The notes under the pieces are model-generated. The model made no database searches. It was given only the letters and a program-made list of their open reading frames with translations, and was not told the DNA's origin. From Paracoccaceae bacterium (GTDB taxonomy: Bacteria > Pseudomonadota > Alphaproteobacteria > Rhodobacterales > Rhodobacteraceae), in the NCBI GenBank assembly GCA_020425085.1, contig JAGQRW010000005.1, positions 58,914 through 122,913 of the forward strand: 64,000 nucleotides of DNA, given 5' to 3'. Position numbers and translations under genes: made by a program. The first letter of the stretch is position 1, and every line of letters begins with the position of its first letter. Shown piece after piece: positions 50,115 to 59,351 of the stretch.

Positions 50115-51982
50115 CGGACAATCAGACCTTTCAGGCGGACTGGTCCGCCTTAGGCGCCGATCTGGAAATCGTCCCCGGCCCGGACAGCACCATGGCGGCG
50201 GCGTTCCTGCAGGCGGTGGAAATGCGCGGCGATCGGGTGGCGCTGCGCAGCAAGGATCGCGGGCTATGGCAGGCATTCAGTTGGCGCGACTACGGCAAAC
50301 AGGTGCGCCGGATTGCGCTGGCGCTGATCGCGCGGGGGTTTCAGCCGCATGACCGCGCCTGCATCCTGGCCGACAACTGCCCGGAGTGGTTTTTTGCCGA
50401 TATGGCGGTGATCACCGCAGGCGGCATTTCCTGCGGCATCTACGCCACCAATTCGCCCGAGCAGACCGCCTATGTGATCAATGACTGCCAGGCGCGGGTG
50501 GTGTTTGTCGAGAACGAGGAGCAACTGGACAAGGTTCTGCAAACCCGCACCGACCTGCCCAGCCTGGAATGGATCGTCGTCTTCGACATGGAAGGACTGG
50601 CGGACTTTACCGATCCGATGGTGATCAGTCTGGCCGATCTGAGCAAATCAAGCGCGATCGACGATCCGGTATCCGATACGGAATGGCGACGGCGCATCGT
50701 CGGGGTGCGGCCCGAGGATACCGCGATCCTGATCTATACTTCGGGCACCACCGGCCCGCCCAAGGGCGCGATGCTGAGCCATACCAACCTGATCTATCAG
50801 GCGGCGGCGCTGAATATCGTCATGCAGATCGGCCCCGATGATGAATTGCTGTCGTTCCTGCCGCTCAGCCATATCGCCGAACGCCTGATCAGCGTAGTGC
50901 GCCCGATCTTCAACGGCTCGGTGGCGAATTTCGCCGAAAGCCCCGACACCATGGCGCAGAATCTGCGCGAGATTTCCCCGACCGTGTTCTTCGCGGTGCC
51001 GCGCATCTGGGAAAAGTTCTATTCCCGCGCCACCATCGCGGTCGAGGACGGCACCTGGCTGGAACGGCAGGCGTTCCGGCTGGCCTTTTATCTGGCGTTC
51101 CGGCGGCGCCGCCTGCTTGGCGAGGGCGGCAAGGTGTCGCTCTGGCTCAGGCTGGCGCATTGGGCGATGGATCACACGGTTCTGCACCGCACCCGCAAGC
51201 TGCTGGGGCTGGAACGGGTGCGCTATGTCACCACCGGTGCGGCCCCGATCGCACCCGAACTGATCCGCTGGTATCTGGCGCTTGGCGTGGACATGATGCA
51301 GGCCTACGGGCTGACGGAATGCGCCGGGGTGGCGTCGCTGCCCCTGCCCGGCCAGCACCGTCTGGGTACCGTCGGCAAGGCGCTGCCGGGCAGCGAGGTC
51401 AGGCTGTCCGAGCAGGGCGAAATCCTGATCCGCGGTCCGCACATCTTTCAGGGTTACTGGCGGAAACCCGAGCAAAGCCGCGCGGCGATGGTCGATGGCT
51501 GGCTCAATTCCGGCGATATCGGCGAGATCGACAGCGACGGCTTCATCCGCGTGGTCGATCGTTCCAAGGACATCATCATCACCTCGGGCGGCAAGAACGT
51601 CTCGCCTTCGGAAATCGAGAACCAGTTGAAATTCAGCCCGTTCATTTCCGACGCCATCGTGATCGGCGAGGCGCGCCCCTATCTGAGCGCGCTGGTGATG
51701 ATTGATTACGACAACATCGCCAAATACGCCCAGGACCACGCCATTCCCTTCACCAACTATACCAGCCTTTGTGCGCGCGCTGAAATCCACGACCTGATCG
51801 CGGCCGAGGTCGAGGCGGTCAACCAGCGGTTCGCGCGGGTCGAGCAGATCAAGAAATTCCGCCTGATCGACGTCGAACTGACCACCGAGGATGAGGAATT
51901 CACCCCGACACTGAAACTGAAACGCAACGTGGTTGCCAAGCGTCACAAGGCGCTGATCGACGCCATCTATGCGCCGTCCTGA
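50105..51982 (+). CDS. AMP-forming long-chain-type acyl-CoA synthetase
   Basis: The 625-aa enzyme activates a carboxylic acid to its CoA ester with ATP. The AMP motif is ILIYTSGTTGPPKGAMLSH. Further motifs are QAYGLTECAG, GWLNSGDIGEIDSDGFIRVVDRSKDIIITSGGKNVSPSEIE and the end LKLKRNVV. Size and the long middle insert fit the long-chain group. Being within the liv operon, it probably activates the acid just imported. The start is GTG 50105. Confidence 0.9.
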
Positions 51983-52061
51983 CCCCGGTCAGGGCCGGTC
52001 GCAGCGGCAAGAAAATGACCAACGGCCAGTGAAAAGGCCATAACACAAGGAGGATACACAG

Positions 52062-53240
52062 ATGAAATTCGCTTCAAGACTGAAAATGGTGGCGCTTGGG
52101 GCGCTTCTGGCCTTTTCGCCCGGCTTGGGCGCCAAGGCCGACGTGCAGGGGGTCACTGATGATGAGATCGTCATCGGCACCCTGCTGGATCTGAGCGGGC
52201 CGATCAATTTCTGGGGCATCCCGGTCAAGAACGGCATGGAACTGGCGGTGGACGACATCAACAAGGCCGGCGGCATCAACGGGCGCAAACTGCGCCTGGT
52301 GATCGAGGATATGGCGTATGATCCGAAAAAGGCGGTGCTGGCGGCGCAGAAACTGCTGACCAGCGACAAGATTTTCGCCATGGTCGGCTCCATGGGCACC
52401 GTGACATCGGCGGCGACCATGCCGCTGGTGCTGGAACGCGGCCTGCCGCATCTGTTCCCGATCACCCCGGCCGAGATGTTCGCGGTTCCATTTGAAAAGC
52501 TGAAATTCGCGTTCTTCTCGCCCTATTACGACGATGTGCGCACCAGCCTGAAATACCTGATCGCCGAAAAGGGCTTCAGCCGCATCGGTGTGATGTATCA
52601 GGATGACGAATTCGGTGCCAACGTGCTTCAGGCGGTAAAGGATCAGTTGGCGGAAACCGGTCTGGAGCCGGTCTCGGTGACCAGCTACAAGCGCGGCGCC
52701 ACCGATTTTTCCAGCCAGATCGCGCGACTGAAGGCCGATAACGCCGATCTGGTGGTGCTGGGAACGGTGGTCAGGGAAACCGTCGGGGCCATGGCCACGG
52801 CCAAGAACCTTGGCTGGCATCCCGCCTTTCTGATCAGTCAGGCGGGCTATGCGCCGGTCACTGCCCAGCTTGGCAAGGATGCGGTCGAGGGGCTTTATGC
52901 CGGTGCGATGACGCCGATCCCCTATCCCGACACCGCCTCGCCCGAGGTTCTGGCCTGGATCGACAGCTACAAGGCCAAGTTCGGGGAAGAGCCGAACGTG
53001 CAGGCGGTTGTCGGCTATATCATCATCGAGACCGCCGCCATGGGTATGAAGAACGCCGGGCGTGACCTGACGCCGGAAACCCTGGCCGCCGGGCTGGAGC
53101 AGATCAAGGATTACCACAACATCTTTGGCACGGCACCCCTGTCGTTCTCGGCCACCGATCACCTTGGATCACGCCAGACATTCCTGGCGCAAATTCAGAA
53201 CGGCCGCTGGGTGGCCCTGACCGGGTTCATGCACTATTAG
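52062..53240 (+). CDS. livK: Periplasmic substrate-binding protein of the liv-type importer
   Basis: The 392-aa protein has a signal peptide (MKFASRLKMVALGALLAFSPGLGAKA). The type I binding fold shows IVIGTLLDLSGPINFWGIPVKNGMELAVDDINKAGGING, GSMGTVTSAATMPLV and GVMYQDDEFGANVLQAV. It delivers substrate to LivHMGF. The ribosome site AAGGAGG is strong. It lies 79 bp after the ligase and ends at a strong terminator, so expression may be higher than that of the membrane parts. Confidence 0.92.
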   Translation: MKFASRLKMVALGALLAFSPGLGAKADVQGVTDDEIVIGTLLDLSGPINFWGIPVKNGMELAVDDINKAGGINGRKLRLVIEDMAYDPKKAVLAAQKLLTSDKIFAMVGSMGTVTSAATMPLVLERGLPHLFPITPAEMFAVPFEKLKFAFFSPYYDDVRTSLKYLIAEKGFSRIGVMYQDDEFGANVLQAVKDQLAETGLEPVSVTSYKRGATDFSSQIARLKADNADLVVLGTVVRETVGAMATAKNLGWHPAFLISQAGYAPVTAQLGKDAVEGLYAGAMTPIPYPDTASPEVLAWIDSYKAKFGEEPNVQAVVGYIIIETAAMGMKNAGRDLTPETLAAGLEQIKDYHNIFGTAPLSFSATDHLGSRQTFLAQIQNGRWVALTGFMHY

Positions 53241-53262
53241 GATTATTTGCGAAATGGCGATT

Positions 53263-53288
53263 GGGGGCGGTTCACAGCCGCCCCTTTT
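53263..53288 (+). terminator. Rho-independent terminator after livK
   Basis: GGGGCGG (53264-53270) pairs with CCGCCCC (53278-53284) around a 7-base loop, followed by TTTT. It lies between the convergent livK and the ligase at 53296. Confidence 0.8.
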
Positions 53289-53295
53289 CCTTGCC

Positions 53296-54843
53296 TCATT
53301 CGCTGCCGTGGATATGCCGCTCCTGCCCGGCCCAGAAGGGTTCGCGCAGGACCCGGCGGATGATCTTGCCGACCGGGGTTTTCGGCAGTTCGGCCTGAAA
53401 GGCAATCGCCTTTGGCACCTTGAAATTGACCAGATGCTCCTTGGCAAAGGCGATCAGTTCCGCCTCGGTCACCTCCATGCCTTCGCGCAGCACCACGGCG
53501 GCCTGCACCGCCTCGCCCCATTTCGCATCCGGCACCGCGAATACGCCACATTCCGCCACCGCCGGATGCGCCGACAGCGCGTGTTCCACCTCGGCGGGAT
53601 AGACGTTATAGCCGCCGGTGATGATCATGTCTTCCTTGCGGTCGGCCAGATAGATATAGCCGTCGGGCGCGATTTGCCCGAGATCGCCCATGCCCAGCCA
53701 GCCACCTTTCAGGCGCACGGCGTCCAGTTCGGCGTTCTTCCAGAAACCCGAGGTGATCCAGGGCGCGGTGATCCAGATCTCGCCAACCTCGCCAAAATCG
53801 CAGGCGGTGCCGTCCTCGTGCCGTATCGCCACCTGCGCGGCCCCATGGGCGCGGCCAACCGAAGTCAGGCGCCGGGCATCACCCGCCAGCGCCTCGGCGT
53901 GTTCCTCGGGGCCCATGAAGGTGCAAAGACCATAGGCCTCGGTCTGTCCGAAGCCGGTATTCAGCACCGGACCGAACCGCTCCATCGCGCGTTTGACCAA
54001 CGTAGGCGAGGCCGGTGCTGCGGCATAGACGATGGTTCTGAGGCTCGACAGATCGGCGGTCTCGATCAGCGGATCGTCCAGCAATGCCCTGAGGAACGTC
54101 GGCACCCCCAGCATGAAATTGACGCGGTGGGTGGCGATCGCCTCCAGCACCGATTTGGGCGAGGCATCGCGCAGGATCACCAGCGCGGCACCGGCCACCC
54201 AGGCGCTGTCCATGGCGCGGGCGCAGAAATGACTGATCGGCAGTTGGCCAAGCAGGCGGTCATCACCACGATGGCGAAAGTTGGCGGCCCAGAAATTCAT
54301 CGACGCGGTGACCGAGGCAAAGCTGTGCGCCACCCCCTTGGGTCGCCCGGTGGTGCCGGAGGTATAAAGCACCTGCGCCAGGGTTTCCGGCGGCCGGTCG
54401 AAATCCGGTATCGGCGCGACATCGGTGCCGGTTGCCAGCAGATCATCCGCCCCGGCGAACTCGCCCAGCCCCAGCCCCCTGCCCGGCGCAATCGCTTCGG
54501 CCCGTTGCAGATGCTCAGCCGTCAGCGCGATGATGAATCGCGCGTCGCTGTCGGTAGCGATATAGCGGTGCTCGGGTTCGGTCAGCGCGCCCAGCATCGG
54601 CGTCAGCACGCCGCCGGCGCGGGCAATGGCGATGGCGGCGATGACGAATTCGATGGCGTTGAACTGGATCAGCGCCACCCGCTCGCCGCATTTCAGCCCC
54701 GCCGCGATCAGCCCCCGCGCCACCTTGTCGGCGCGGCTGCCAAGCTCGCCATAGGTCAGTTTCCGCTTGCCGTCGATCAGCGCAATCCGGTCGGGCCAGT
54801 GCAAGGCGGCGCGGGCGGGGTAGTATGAATAAGGATGCATCAT
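53296..54843 (-). CDS. AMP-forming acyl-CoA ligase (second)
   Basis: The 515-aa ligase has VLYTSGTTGRPKGVAHS, TGFGQTEAYGLCTF, MGDLGQIAPDGYIYLADRKEDMIITGGYNVYPAEVEHALSAHP and the catalytic end TPVGKIIRRVLR. It is shorter than the ligase at 50105 and resembles the medium-chain/aromatic group. It is last in a minus-strand unit with the citrate-synthase-like gene, DUF35 and thiolase-like genes. It may activate a pathway intermediate. Confidence 0.9.
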   Translation of the reverse strand: MMHPYSYYPARAALHWPDRIALIDGKRKLTYGELGSRADKVARGLIAAGLKCGERVALIQFNAIEFVIAAIAIARAGGVLTPMLGALTEPEHRYIATDSDARFIIALTAEHLQRAEAIAPGRGLGLGEFAGADDLLATGTDVAPIPDFDRPPETLAQVLYTSGTTGRPKGVAHSFASVTASMNFWAANFRHRGDDRLLGQLPISHFCARAMDSAWVAGAALVILRDASPKSVLEAIATHRVNFMLGVPTFLRALLDDPLIETADLSSLRTIVYAAAPASPTLVKRAMERFGPVLNTGFGQTEAYGLCTFMGPEEHAEALAGDARRLTSVGRAHGAAQVAIRHEDGTACDFGEVGEIWITAPWITSGFWKNAELDAVRLKGGWLGMGDLGQIAPDGYIYLADRKEDMIITGGYNVYPAEVEHALSAHPAVAECGVFAVPDAKWGEAVQAAVVLREGMEVTEAELIAFAKEHLVNFKVPKAIAFQAELPKTPVGKIIRRVLREPFWAGQERHIHGSE

Positions 54844-54845
54844 GG

Positions 54846-55694
54846 CTATTTCCTCCGATTTGGGATGTGGCGTTCGGCGGGGCCGTCATAATGCGCGCCA
54901 AGCGCGTCGGGGATGATGCGCAACGGCACGCCAGCGCGGATTTCCTCGGTGATATGCGCCAGCAGCGCCATGCCGTAGCTGAGCGCGCCCAGCCCGCCGA
55001 TGATCAGGGGGTCAAACTTCAGATCCGCCAGAACCGCGCCGATGGCCCCTGCCAGATTGATCGGCACGATGCGCCCCTTGCTGCGGGCGAGATGCGCCTC
55101 GATCGCGTCCAGCATCCGCCCGTGTTCGCGCCAGCCGTCGAGTTCCAGCGCCAGACGCCGCAGGACGACGGCGCGTGGTTCGGCCGTCTTGTGCATCGGG
55201 TGGCCCAGCCCCGGCACCCGGCCGCGCCGCGCCTTCCATACTTCCATCACCTTGGCGCAGGCTTCGGCCTCGGGCAGGTTCCAGCCCACCGCCTCGATCA
55301 GCATTTCGGCCGGTTCCTGGGGCGATCCCGTGACCGAGCCCGAGGCAAGTATGCCGCTGGCCAGCGCCGGAACCGGCGAATCCGGAAAGGCCGAGGCGGT
55401 GAACCGCGCCGCACCGGCAGCGGCGGAAATGAATTGCTGATCCATGCCCGAACGCAGCACCAGATCGAACAATGCCGCCTGGCGCTGATCCGGCAATCCC
55501 CCCTGCAACAGCAGGAACGCCGCCTCGTTGTAGTTGAGCTTTTCGATGATCTCTTCCACCGGATAGCCGCGCACCGTGATATGGCCCTGTCCGGCCTTGC
55601 TGATCGCGGTGGACCAGTAATCGCTCCAGTCGCCCGAGGCGACGAATTCACCGATATTGTGGCGGCGTTGATGCCGGGCGGGTTTGTCGGTCAC
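54846..55694 (-). CDS. Citryl-CoA lyase / citrate-synthase-like protein
   Basis: The 282-aa protein resembles the small citrate-synthase superfamily group that includes citryl-CoA lyase. Motifs include DYWSTAISKAGQGHITVRGYPVEEIIEKLNYNEAAFLLLQGGLP and the active-site region RRGRVPGLGHPMHK, with the key His. The end AHITEEIRAGVPLRIIP is also conserved. Such enzymes make or break a C-C bond next to a CoA thioester. The true substrate is unknown. The GTG at 55694 follows AAGGAG and overlaps the DUF35 stop by 4 bp. Confidence 0.8.
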   Translation of the reverse strand: MTDKPARHQRRHNIGEFVASGDWSDYWSTAISKAGQGHITVRGYPVEEIIEKLNYNEAAFLLLQGGLPDQRQAALFDLVLRSGMDQQFISAAAGAARFTASAFPDSPVPALASGILASGSVTGSPQEPAEMLIEAVGWNLPEAEACAKVMEVWKARRGRVPGLGHPMHKTAEPRAVVLRRLALELDGWREHGRMLDAIEAHLARSKGRIVPINLAGAIGAVLADLKFDPLIIGGLGALSYGMALLAHITEEIRAGVPLRIIPDALGAHYDGPAERHIPNRRK

Positions 55695-56125
55695 GGGTTT
55701 TCTCCTTGGGGTTCGGGATTTCGGGTGGGGCTGGAATCCGGCGCAAACAGCGGCAATACCAGATCGCCACGGGGAACGAACCTGACTGTCACCGGCATGC
55801 CGATGCGCACCAGTTCCGGCGCGCAGTCGATCACGTTGGAAATCATTCGCGGCCCTTCGACAAGCGCGATCAGGGCCAGCACATAGGGAACCGAAAAATC
55901 CGGGTGATAGGATTGGCGGTAAACGGTGAAGGTGGCGACCTCGCCTGCGCCGGACAGTTCGCGCTGGCCGATGTTGATTGACCAACAGCGCGGGCAGACC
56001 GGCCCAAAGGGCAGAAACAGATGCAAGCAGGCGCGGCATTCCGCGGCCAGCAACCGACCCTCGCGGCTGGCGTCAAGAAAAGGATCGGCGGCGGATTCGG
56101 CGATGGTTCCGGATGTGTCGTTCAT
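55691..56125 (-). CDS. DUF35 OB-fold/zinc-ribbon protein
   Basis: The 144-aa protein has an N-terminal zinc ribbon (CRACLHLFLPFGPVCPRC, two C-x2-C pairs). An OB fold follows (GEVATFTVYRQSYHPDFSVPYVLALIALVEGPRMISNVI). DUF35 proteins partner thiolase-like enzymes, as ChsH2 does in steroid side-chain cleavage. The adjacent thiolase-like gene ends 1 bp before this start. The pair probably forms one complex. ATG 56125 follows GGGGGG. Confidence 0.85.
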   Translation of the reverse strand: MNDTSGTIAESAADPFLDASREGRLLAAECRACLHLFLPFGPVCPRCWSINIGQRELSGAGEVATFTVYRQSYHPDFSVPYVLALIALVEGPRMISNVIDCAPELVRIGMPVTVRFVPRGDLVLPLFAPDSSPTRNPEPQGENP

Positions 56126-56126
56126 C

Positions 56127-57260
56127 TCAGCCCCCCAGTACCAGACTTGCATGGGTGTTCATGCCAAGGCCGTGGCCGGAGACCAGCGCCAGCCTTGCCC
56201 CGGCAATCTGGCGCGCGCCGGCGGTACCGCGCAACTGGCGCACCGCCTCGATCACATGCAGCATGCCGCCGCCATAGCCTTCGGCCATCAGCCCGCCGGT
56301 GGGGTTGAGCGCAAGTTCCCCCCCCGGCGCGATGCGACCGCCTGTCACGAAGGGGCCGGATTCGCCGGGCTGGCAGAATCCATACGCCTCAAGCTGCATC
56401 AGAACGACGATGGTGAAACAATCGTATAACAGCGCCACATCGACATCCGCTGCCGTGATCCCGGCCCGCGCCAGTGTTGCCGGACCGCAGCGTGCGGCGG
56501 GCGTCTGATCAAAATGATCGGCATTGGCGATGGTCGACAGGCTGTGCGCCTGCCCCATCGCCAGCACGTTGATCGCGGGTGTCGCCAGATCGGCCAGCCG
56601 GTCGGCGGCACAGACCACCACCGCCGCCGCCCCGTCCGAGATCAAGCAGCAATCGGCCCGGCGCAGCGGTTCGGCCAGCATGCGTGACGCCAGATAGCCG
56701 TCAAGATCCAGCGGGCGTTTCAGTTGCGCATGCGGTGTGCGCAAGGCGTTCGCCCGCGCCGCCATCGCCACCTCGGCCAGATGTTCGGGCCGGGTGCCGT
56801 AACGCGCCATGTGGCGCTGCGCCGCCAGCGCATGCAGCCCGGTCGCACCGAAAAAACCGAACACCGCCTCGGCCCCGCGCCCATAGGAAAACGAGCCGCT
56901 GGCCGAAAGCGCCGTATCGCCATAGACGCACAGGCAGACCGAGCACAGCCCCGCCTCGATCGCCATCACCGCCCGCTGCACGCTAGAAACGCTGGAGGCG
57001 CCGCCCAGAACCTCGGTGCCGACGAAATCAGGGTCGATGCCAAGCTGGCGGCCAAGGCCCAGATAATGCGGCTCGATCCCCTCGATCACCGGTTGGGCCG
57101 GGCCGGGATCGGTGATCAGCCCGTCGATATCGGCGCGTGCAAACCCCGCATCGGCCACGGCCATGCGGATCGCCTCGATCTCCAGATCGCGCACGCTTCG
57201 CCCCTCAAGCCGCCCGAAAACGGTATGGCCGATACCGGCAATAACGGCTTTTCGCGGCAT
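56127..57260 (-). CDS. Thiolase-like protein lacking the nucleophilic Cys (Ltp2/SCP2-type)
   Basis: The 377-aa protein has the thiolase fold of the lipid-transfer/SCP2 branch. Features are AGIGHTVFGRLEGRSVRDLEIEAIRMAVADAGF and the C-terminal SGHGLGMNTHASLVLGG, with GHG in place. Where thiolases have G-G-C-A-S-G, this one reads EVLGGASSVSSV, so the nucleophilic Cys is replaced by Ala. Ltp2 also lacks this Cys and acts with a DUF35 partner as a retro-aldolase. The same chemistry is likely here but unproven. It is divergent from the acyl-CoA dehydrogenase. Confidence 0.82.
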   Translation of the reverse strand: MPRKAVIAGIGHTVFGRLEGRSVRDLEIEAIRMAVADAGFARADIDGLITDPGPAQPVIEGIEPHYLGLGRQLGIDPDFVGTEVLGGASSVSSVQRAVMAIEAGLCSVCLCVYGDTALSASGSFSYGRGAEAVFGFFGATGLHALAAQRHMARYGTRPEHLAEVAMAARANALRTPHAQLKRPLDLDGYLASRMLAEPLRRADCCLISDGAAAVVVCAADRLADLATPAINVLAMGQAHSLSTIANADHFDQTPAARCGPATLARAGITAADVDVALLYDCFTIVVLMQLEAYGFCQPGESGPFVTGGRIAPGGELALNPTGGLMAEGYGGGMLHVIEAVRQLRGTAGARQIAGARLALVSGHGLGMNTHASLVLGG

Positions 57261-57338
57261 TGAATTCCCTTTCCGCAGGCGGTGCTTGCACAAATATTCC
57301 GTCTTGGATTATTTGTTTGTTGATCATTACCAGATTAC

Positions 57339-57347
57339 TGAGTAACA
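57339..57347. promoter_or_regulatory. TGAGTAACA motif in the divergent promoter region
   Basis: This nonamer lies between the thiolase-like and acyl-CoA dehydrogenase genes. It overlaps the small palindrome TTACT-G-AGTAA (57335-57345). The same nonamer occurs before livH at 46465-46473. Confidence 0.35.
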
Positions 57348-57391
57348 TTCAACATAGTTGCTGCAAGGTGCCGGAAAAACAGGAAGACGCG

Positions 57392-58543
57392 ATGGATTGG
57401 GGCTGGAACGAAGAACAGGAAATGCTGCGCCGCTCACTGGCCGAATTCGTGCGCACCGAAATTACCCCCAACGTTCTGGCCTGGGAACAAGCCGGAGAGG
57501 TGCCGCGCAGCCTGTTCACCAAGCTTGCCGATCTGGGCGTACTGGGTCTGCGCCTGTCGCCGGAACTTGGCGGCGGCGGACACGATTTCTGGTTCACCGC
57601 GATCCTGTTGCAGGAGATGATGCGCTGCGGCTCGATCGGGGTGCCGGTGGCGGTGATGGCGCATGCGGAATTTGCCACCATGCTGATCGACCGGTTCGGC
57701 GCGCCGGAATTGCGCCAACTATATGTGGCCGCCGCCGCAAGCGGGCAGATGATCGGCGCGCTTGGCGTTTCGGAACCCAATGCCGGCAGCGACGTGGCGG
57801 CGCTAAGCACCCGCGCGGTCCGGGATGGCGACGATTATGTCATCAACGGCTCCAAACTATACATCACCAACGGCAGCATCGCCGATTACATAACGCTGGC
57901 GGTCAGAACCGGCAGGCCCGGCCATCGCGGCATTTCGGTGATCGTGGTGCCGGGCGATTCCAAAGGGCTGAAACGCCAGCGGCTGCAAAAGCTCGGCACC
58001 CATGCCTCGGACACGGCCGAATTGTTCTTTGACGATTGCCGGGTTCCCGCAGCCAATCTTGTCGGTGCCGAAAACGAAGGCTTTCGCATGATCATGTCTG
58101 GGTTCGAGGGCGAGCGGCTGGTTCTGGCGGTGATGGCCTGCGCCCACGCGCGGCTAACCATCGACGAGGCGCGCAAATGGGGGCATGACCGGCGCGCATT
58201 TGGCCAGCCATTGCTGGGCTTTCAGGTCTGGCAGCACCGGCTGGCCGATTGCCTGACCGCCATCGAGGCGGCGGAATCGCTGACCTGGCGGGCGGTTGAC
58301 CTTTATGTGCGCGGCAAGCCGGCGCAATCGGAAATCTCGATGGCCAAGCTGTTCGCCACCGAAACCGCGCGGGATGTGGCGCGGGAATGCGCGCAGCTTC
58401 AGGGCGGGCTTGGCTATATGGAAGAATGCCTGATGGGCCGGCTCCACCGCGATTCATTGGCGCTGACCATCGGGGCCGGTTCCTCCGAGACAATGCGCAG
58501 CATCATCGCCCGCACCAATGGCTTGACGGCAGGTGACGCATGA
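57392..58543 (+). CDS. Acyl-CoA dehydrogenase (first)
   Basis: The 383-aa flavoenzyme introduces a double bond alpha-beta to a CoA thioester. Motifs are ALGVSEPNAGSDVAALSTRAVRDGDDYVINGSKLYITNG and LQGGLGYMEECLMGRLHRDS at the C-terminus, where the catalytic Glu region lies. ATG 57392 follows AGGAAG. It starts a plus-strand run of six closely spaced genes. The acyl chain specificity is unknown. Confidence 0.9.
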   Translation: MDWGWNEEQEMLRRSLAEFVRTEITPNVLAWEQAGEVPRSLFTKLADLGVLGLRLSPELGGGGHDFWFTAILLQEMMRCGSIGVPVAVMAHAEFATMLIDRFGAPELRQLYVAAAASGQMIGALGVSEPNAGSDVAALSTRAVRDGDDYVINGSKLYITNGSIADYITLAVRTGRPGHRGISVIVVPGDSKGLKRQRLQKLGTHASDTAELFFDDCRVPAANLVGAENEGFRMIMSGFEGERLVLAVMACAHARLTIDEARKWGHDRRAFGQPLLGFQVWQHRLADCLTAIEAAESLTWRAVDLYVRGKPAQSEISMAKLFATETARDVARECAQLQGGLGYMEECLMGRLHRDSLALTIGAGSSETMRSIIARTNGLTAGDA

Positions 58544-59331
58544 GCCTGCTGCGCGAGGTCCGGGGGCCGGTCCTGATCCTGACCATCGACCGCCCCGAGG
58601 CGCGCAACGCGCTGGATGCGGCAACGCAAGCCGCGCTGATCGAGGAATGGCAAACCCTGCGCGACGATGACACGCTGAGGGTGGCAGTGCTGACCGGCGC
58701 GGGCGAACGCGCCTTTTGCGCCGGGGCCGACATGAAGGAAATCGGCGCCTATTACCGCGCCATGACCCCGATCGAGCGGCGCGAACGCGGCGAGCGCGAA
58801 CCGGGGTTGGCCGGCCTGACCCGCAATTTCGACGCGCGCAAGCCGGTGATCGCCGCCATCAACGGCGCCTGCCTGGCCGGTGGGCTGGAATTGGCGCTGG
58901 CATGTGACATCCGCATCGCCGCCGATCACGCCGAATTCGGCCTGCCCGAGGTATGTCGCGGCATCCTGCCGGGGGCTGGCGGCACCCAACGCCTGCCCCG
59001 CGCCCTGCCCTATGGCGTGGCGATGGAGATGATCCTGTCGGGCGCACCGATTGATGCAGCGGCGGCGCTGCGCTGGGGGCTGGTCAGCCATGTTGTGCCG
59101 CATGCCGGGCTGCTGGATCGCGCGCTGGAAATCGCAGGCCGCATTGCCGCGAACGGCCCGCTGGCAGTGCGCGCGGCGCGGGATGCGGTTCATCAGGGCA
59201 TCAGCCTGCCGCTCGACCAGGCGCTGAGGCTGGAGCAGTTCCACGCCGAACCCCTGCGCAGCAGCGACGATGCCCGCGAAGGGGTGCAAGCCTTCATCGA
59301 GAAACGAAAACCCGAATTCACCGGAAAATAA
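58540..59331 (+). CDS. Enoyl-CoA hydratase/isomerase (first)
   Basis: The 263-aa crotonase has the oxyanion loop KPVIAAINGACLAGGLELALACDIRIAADHAEFGLPEV and GILPGAGGTQRLPRALP. Glu in GLPEV and the GAGGTQR block fit a hydratase. It would hydrate the enoyl-CoA made by the preceding dehydrogenase. Its start overlaps that gene by 4 bp. Confidence 0.9.
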   Translation: MSLLREVRGPVLILTIDRPEARNALDAATQAALIEEWQTLRDDDTLRVAVLTGAGERAFCAGADMKEIGAYYRAMTPIERRERGEREPGLAGLTRNFDARKPVIAAINGACLAGGLELALACDIRIAADHAEFGLPEVCRGILPGAGGTQRLPRALPYGVAMEMILSGAPIDAAAALRWGLVSHVVPHAGLLDRALEIAGRIAANGPLAVRAARDAVHQGISLPLDQALRLEQFHAEPLRSSDDAREGVQAFIEKRKPEFTGK

Positions 59332-59351
59332 CCGCAAACGGAGCAAGGACC

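Noticed and set aside
55695..56039. N-terminal extension of the citryl-CoA-lyase-like gene
   Set aside because: It overlaps the DUF35 gene in another frame and has no family similarity. The GTG at 55694 has a good ribosome site.
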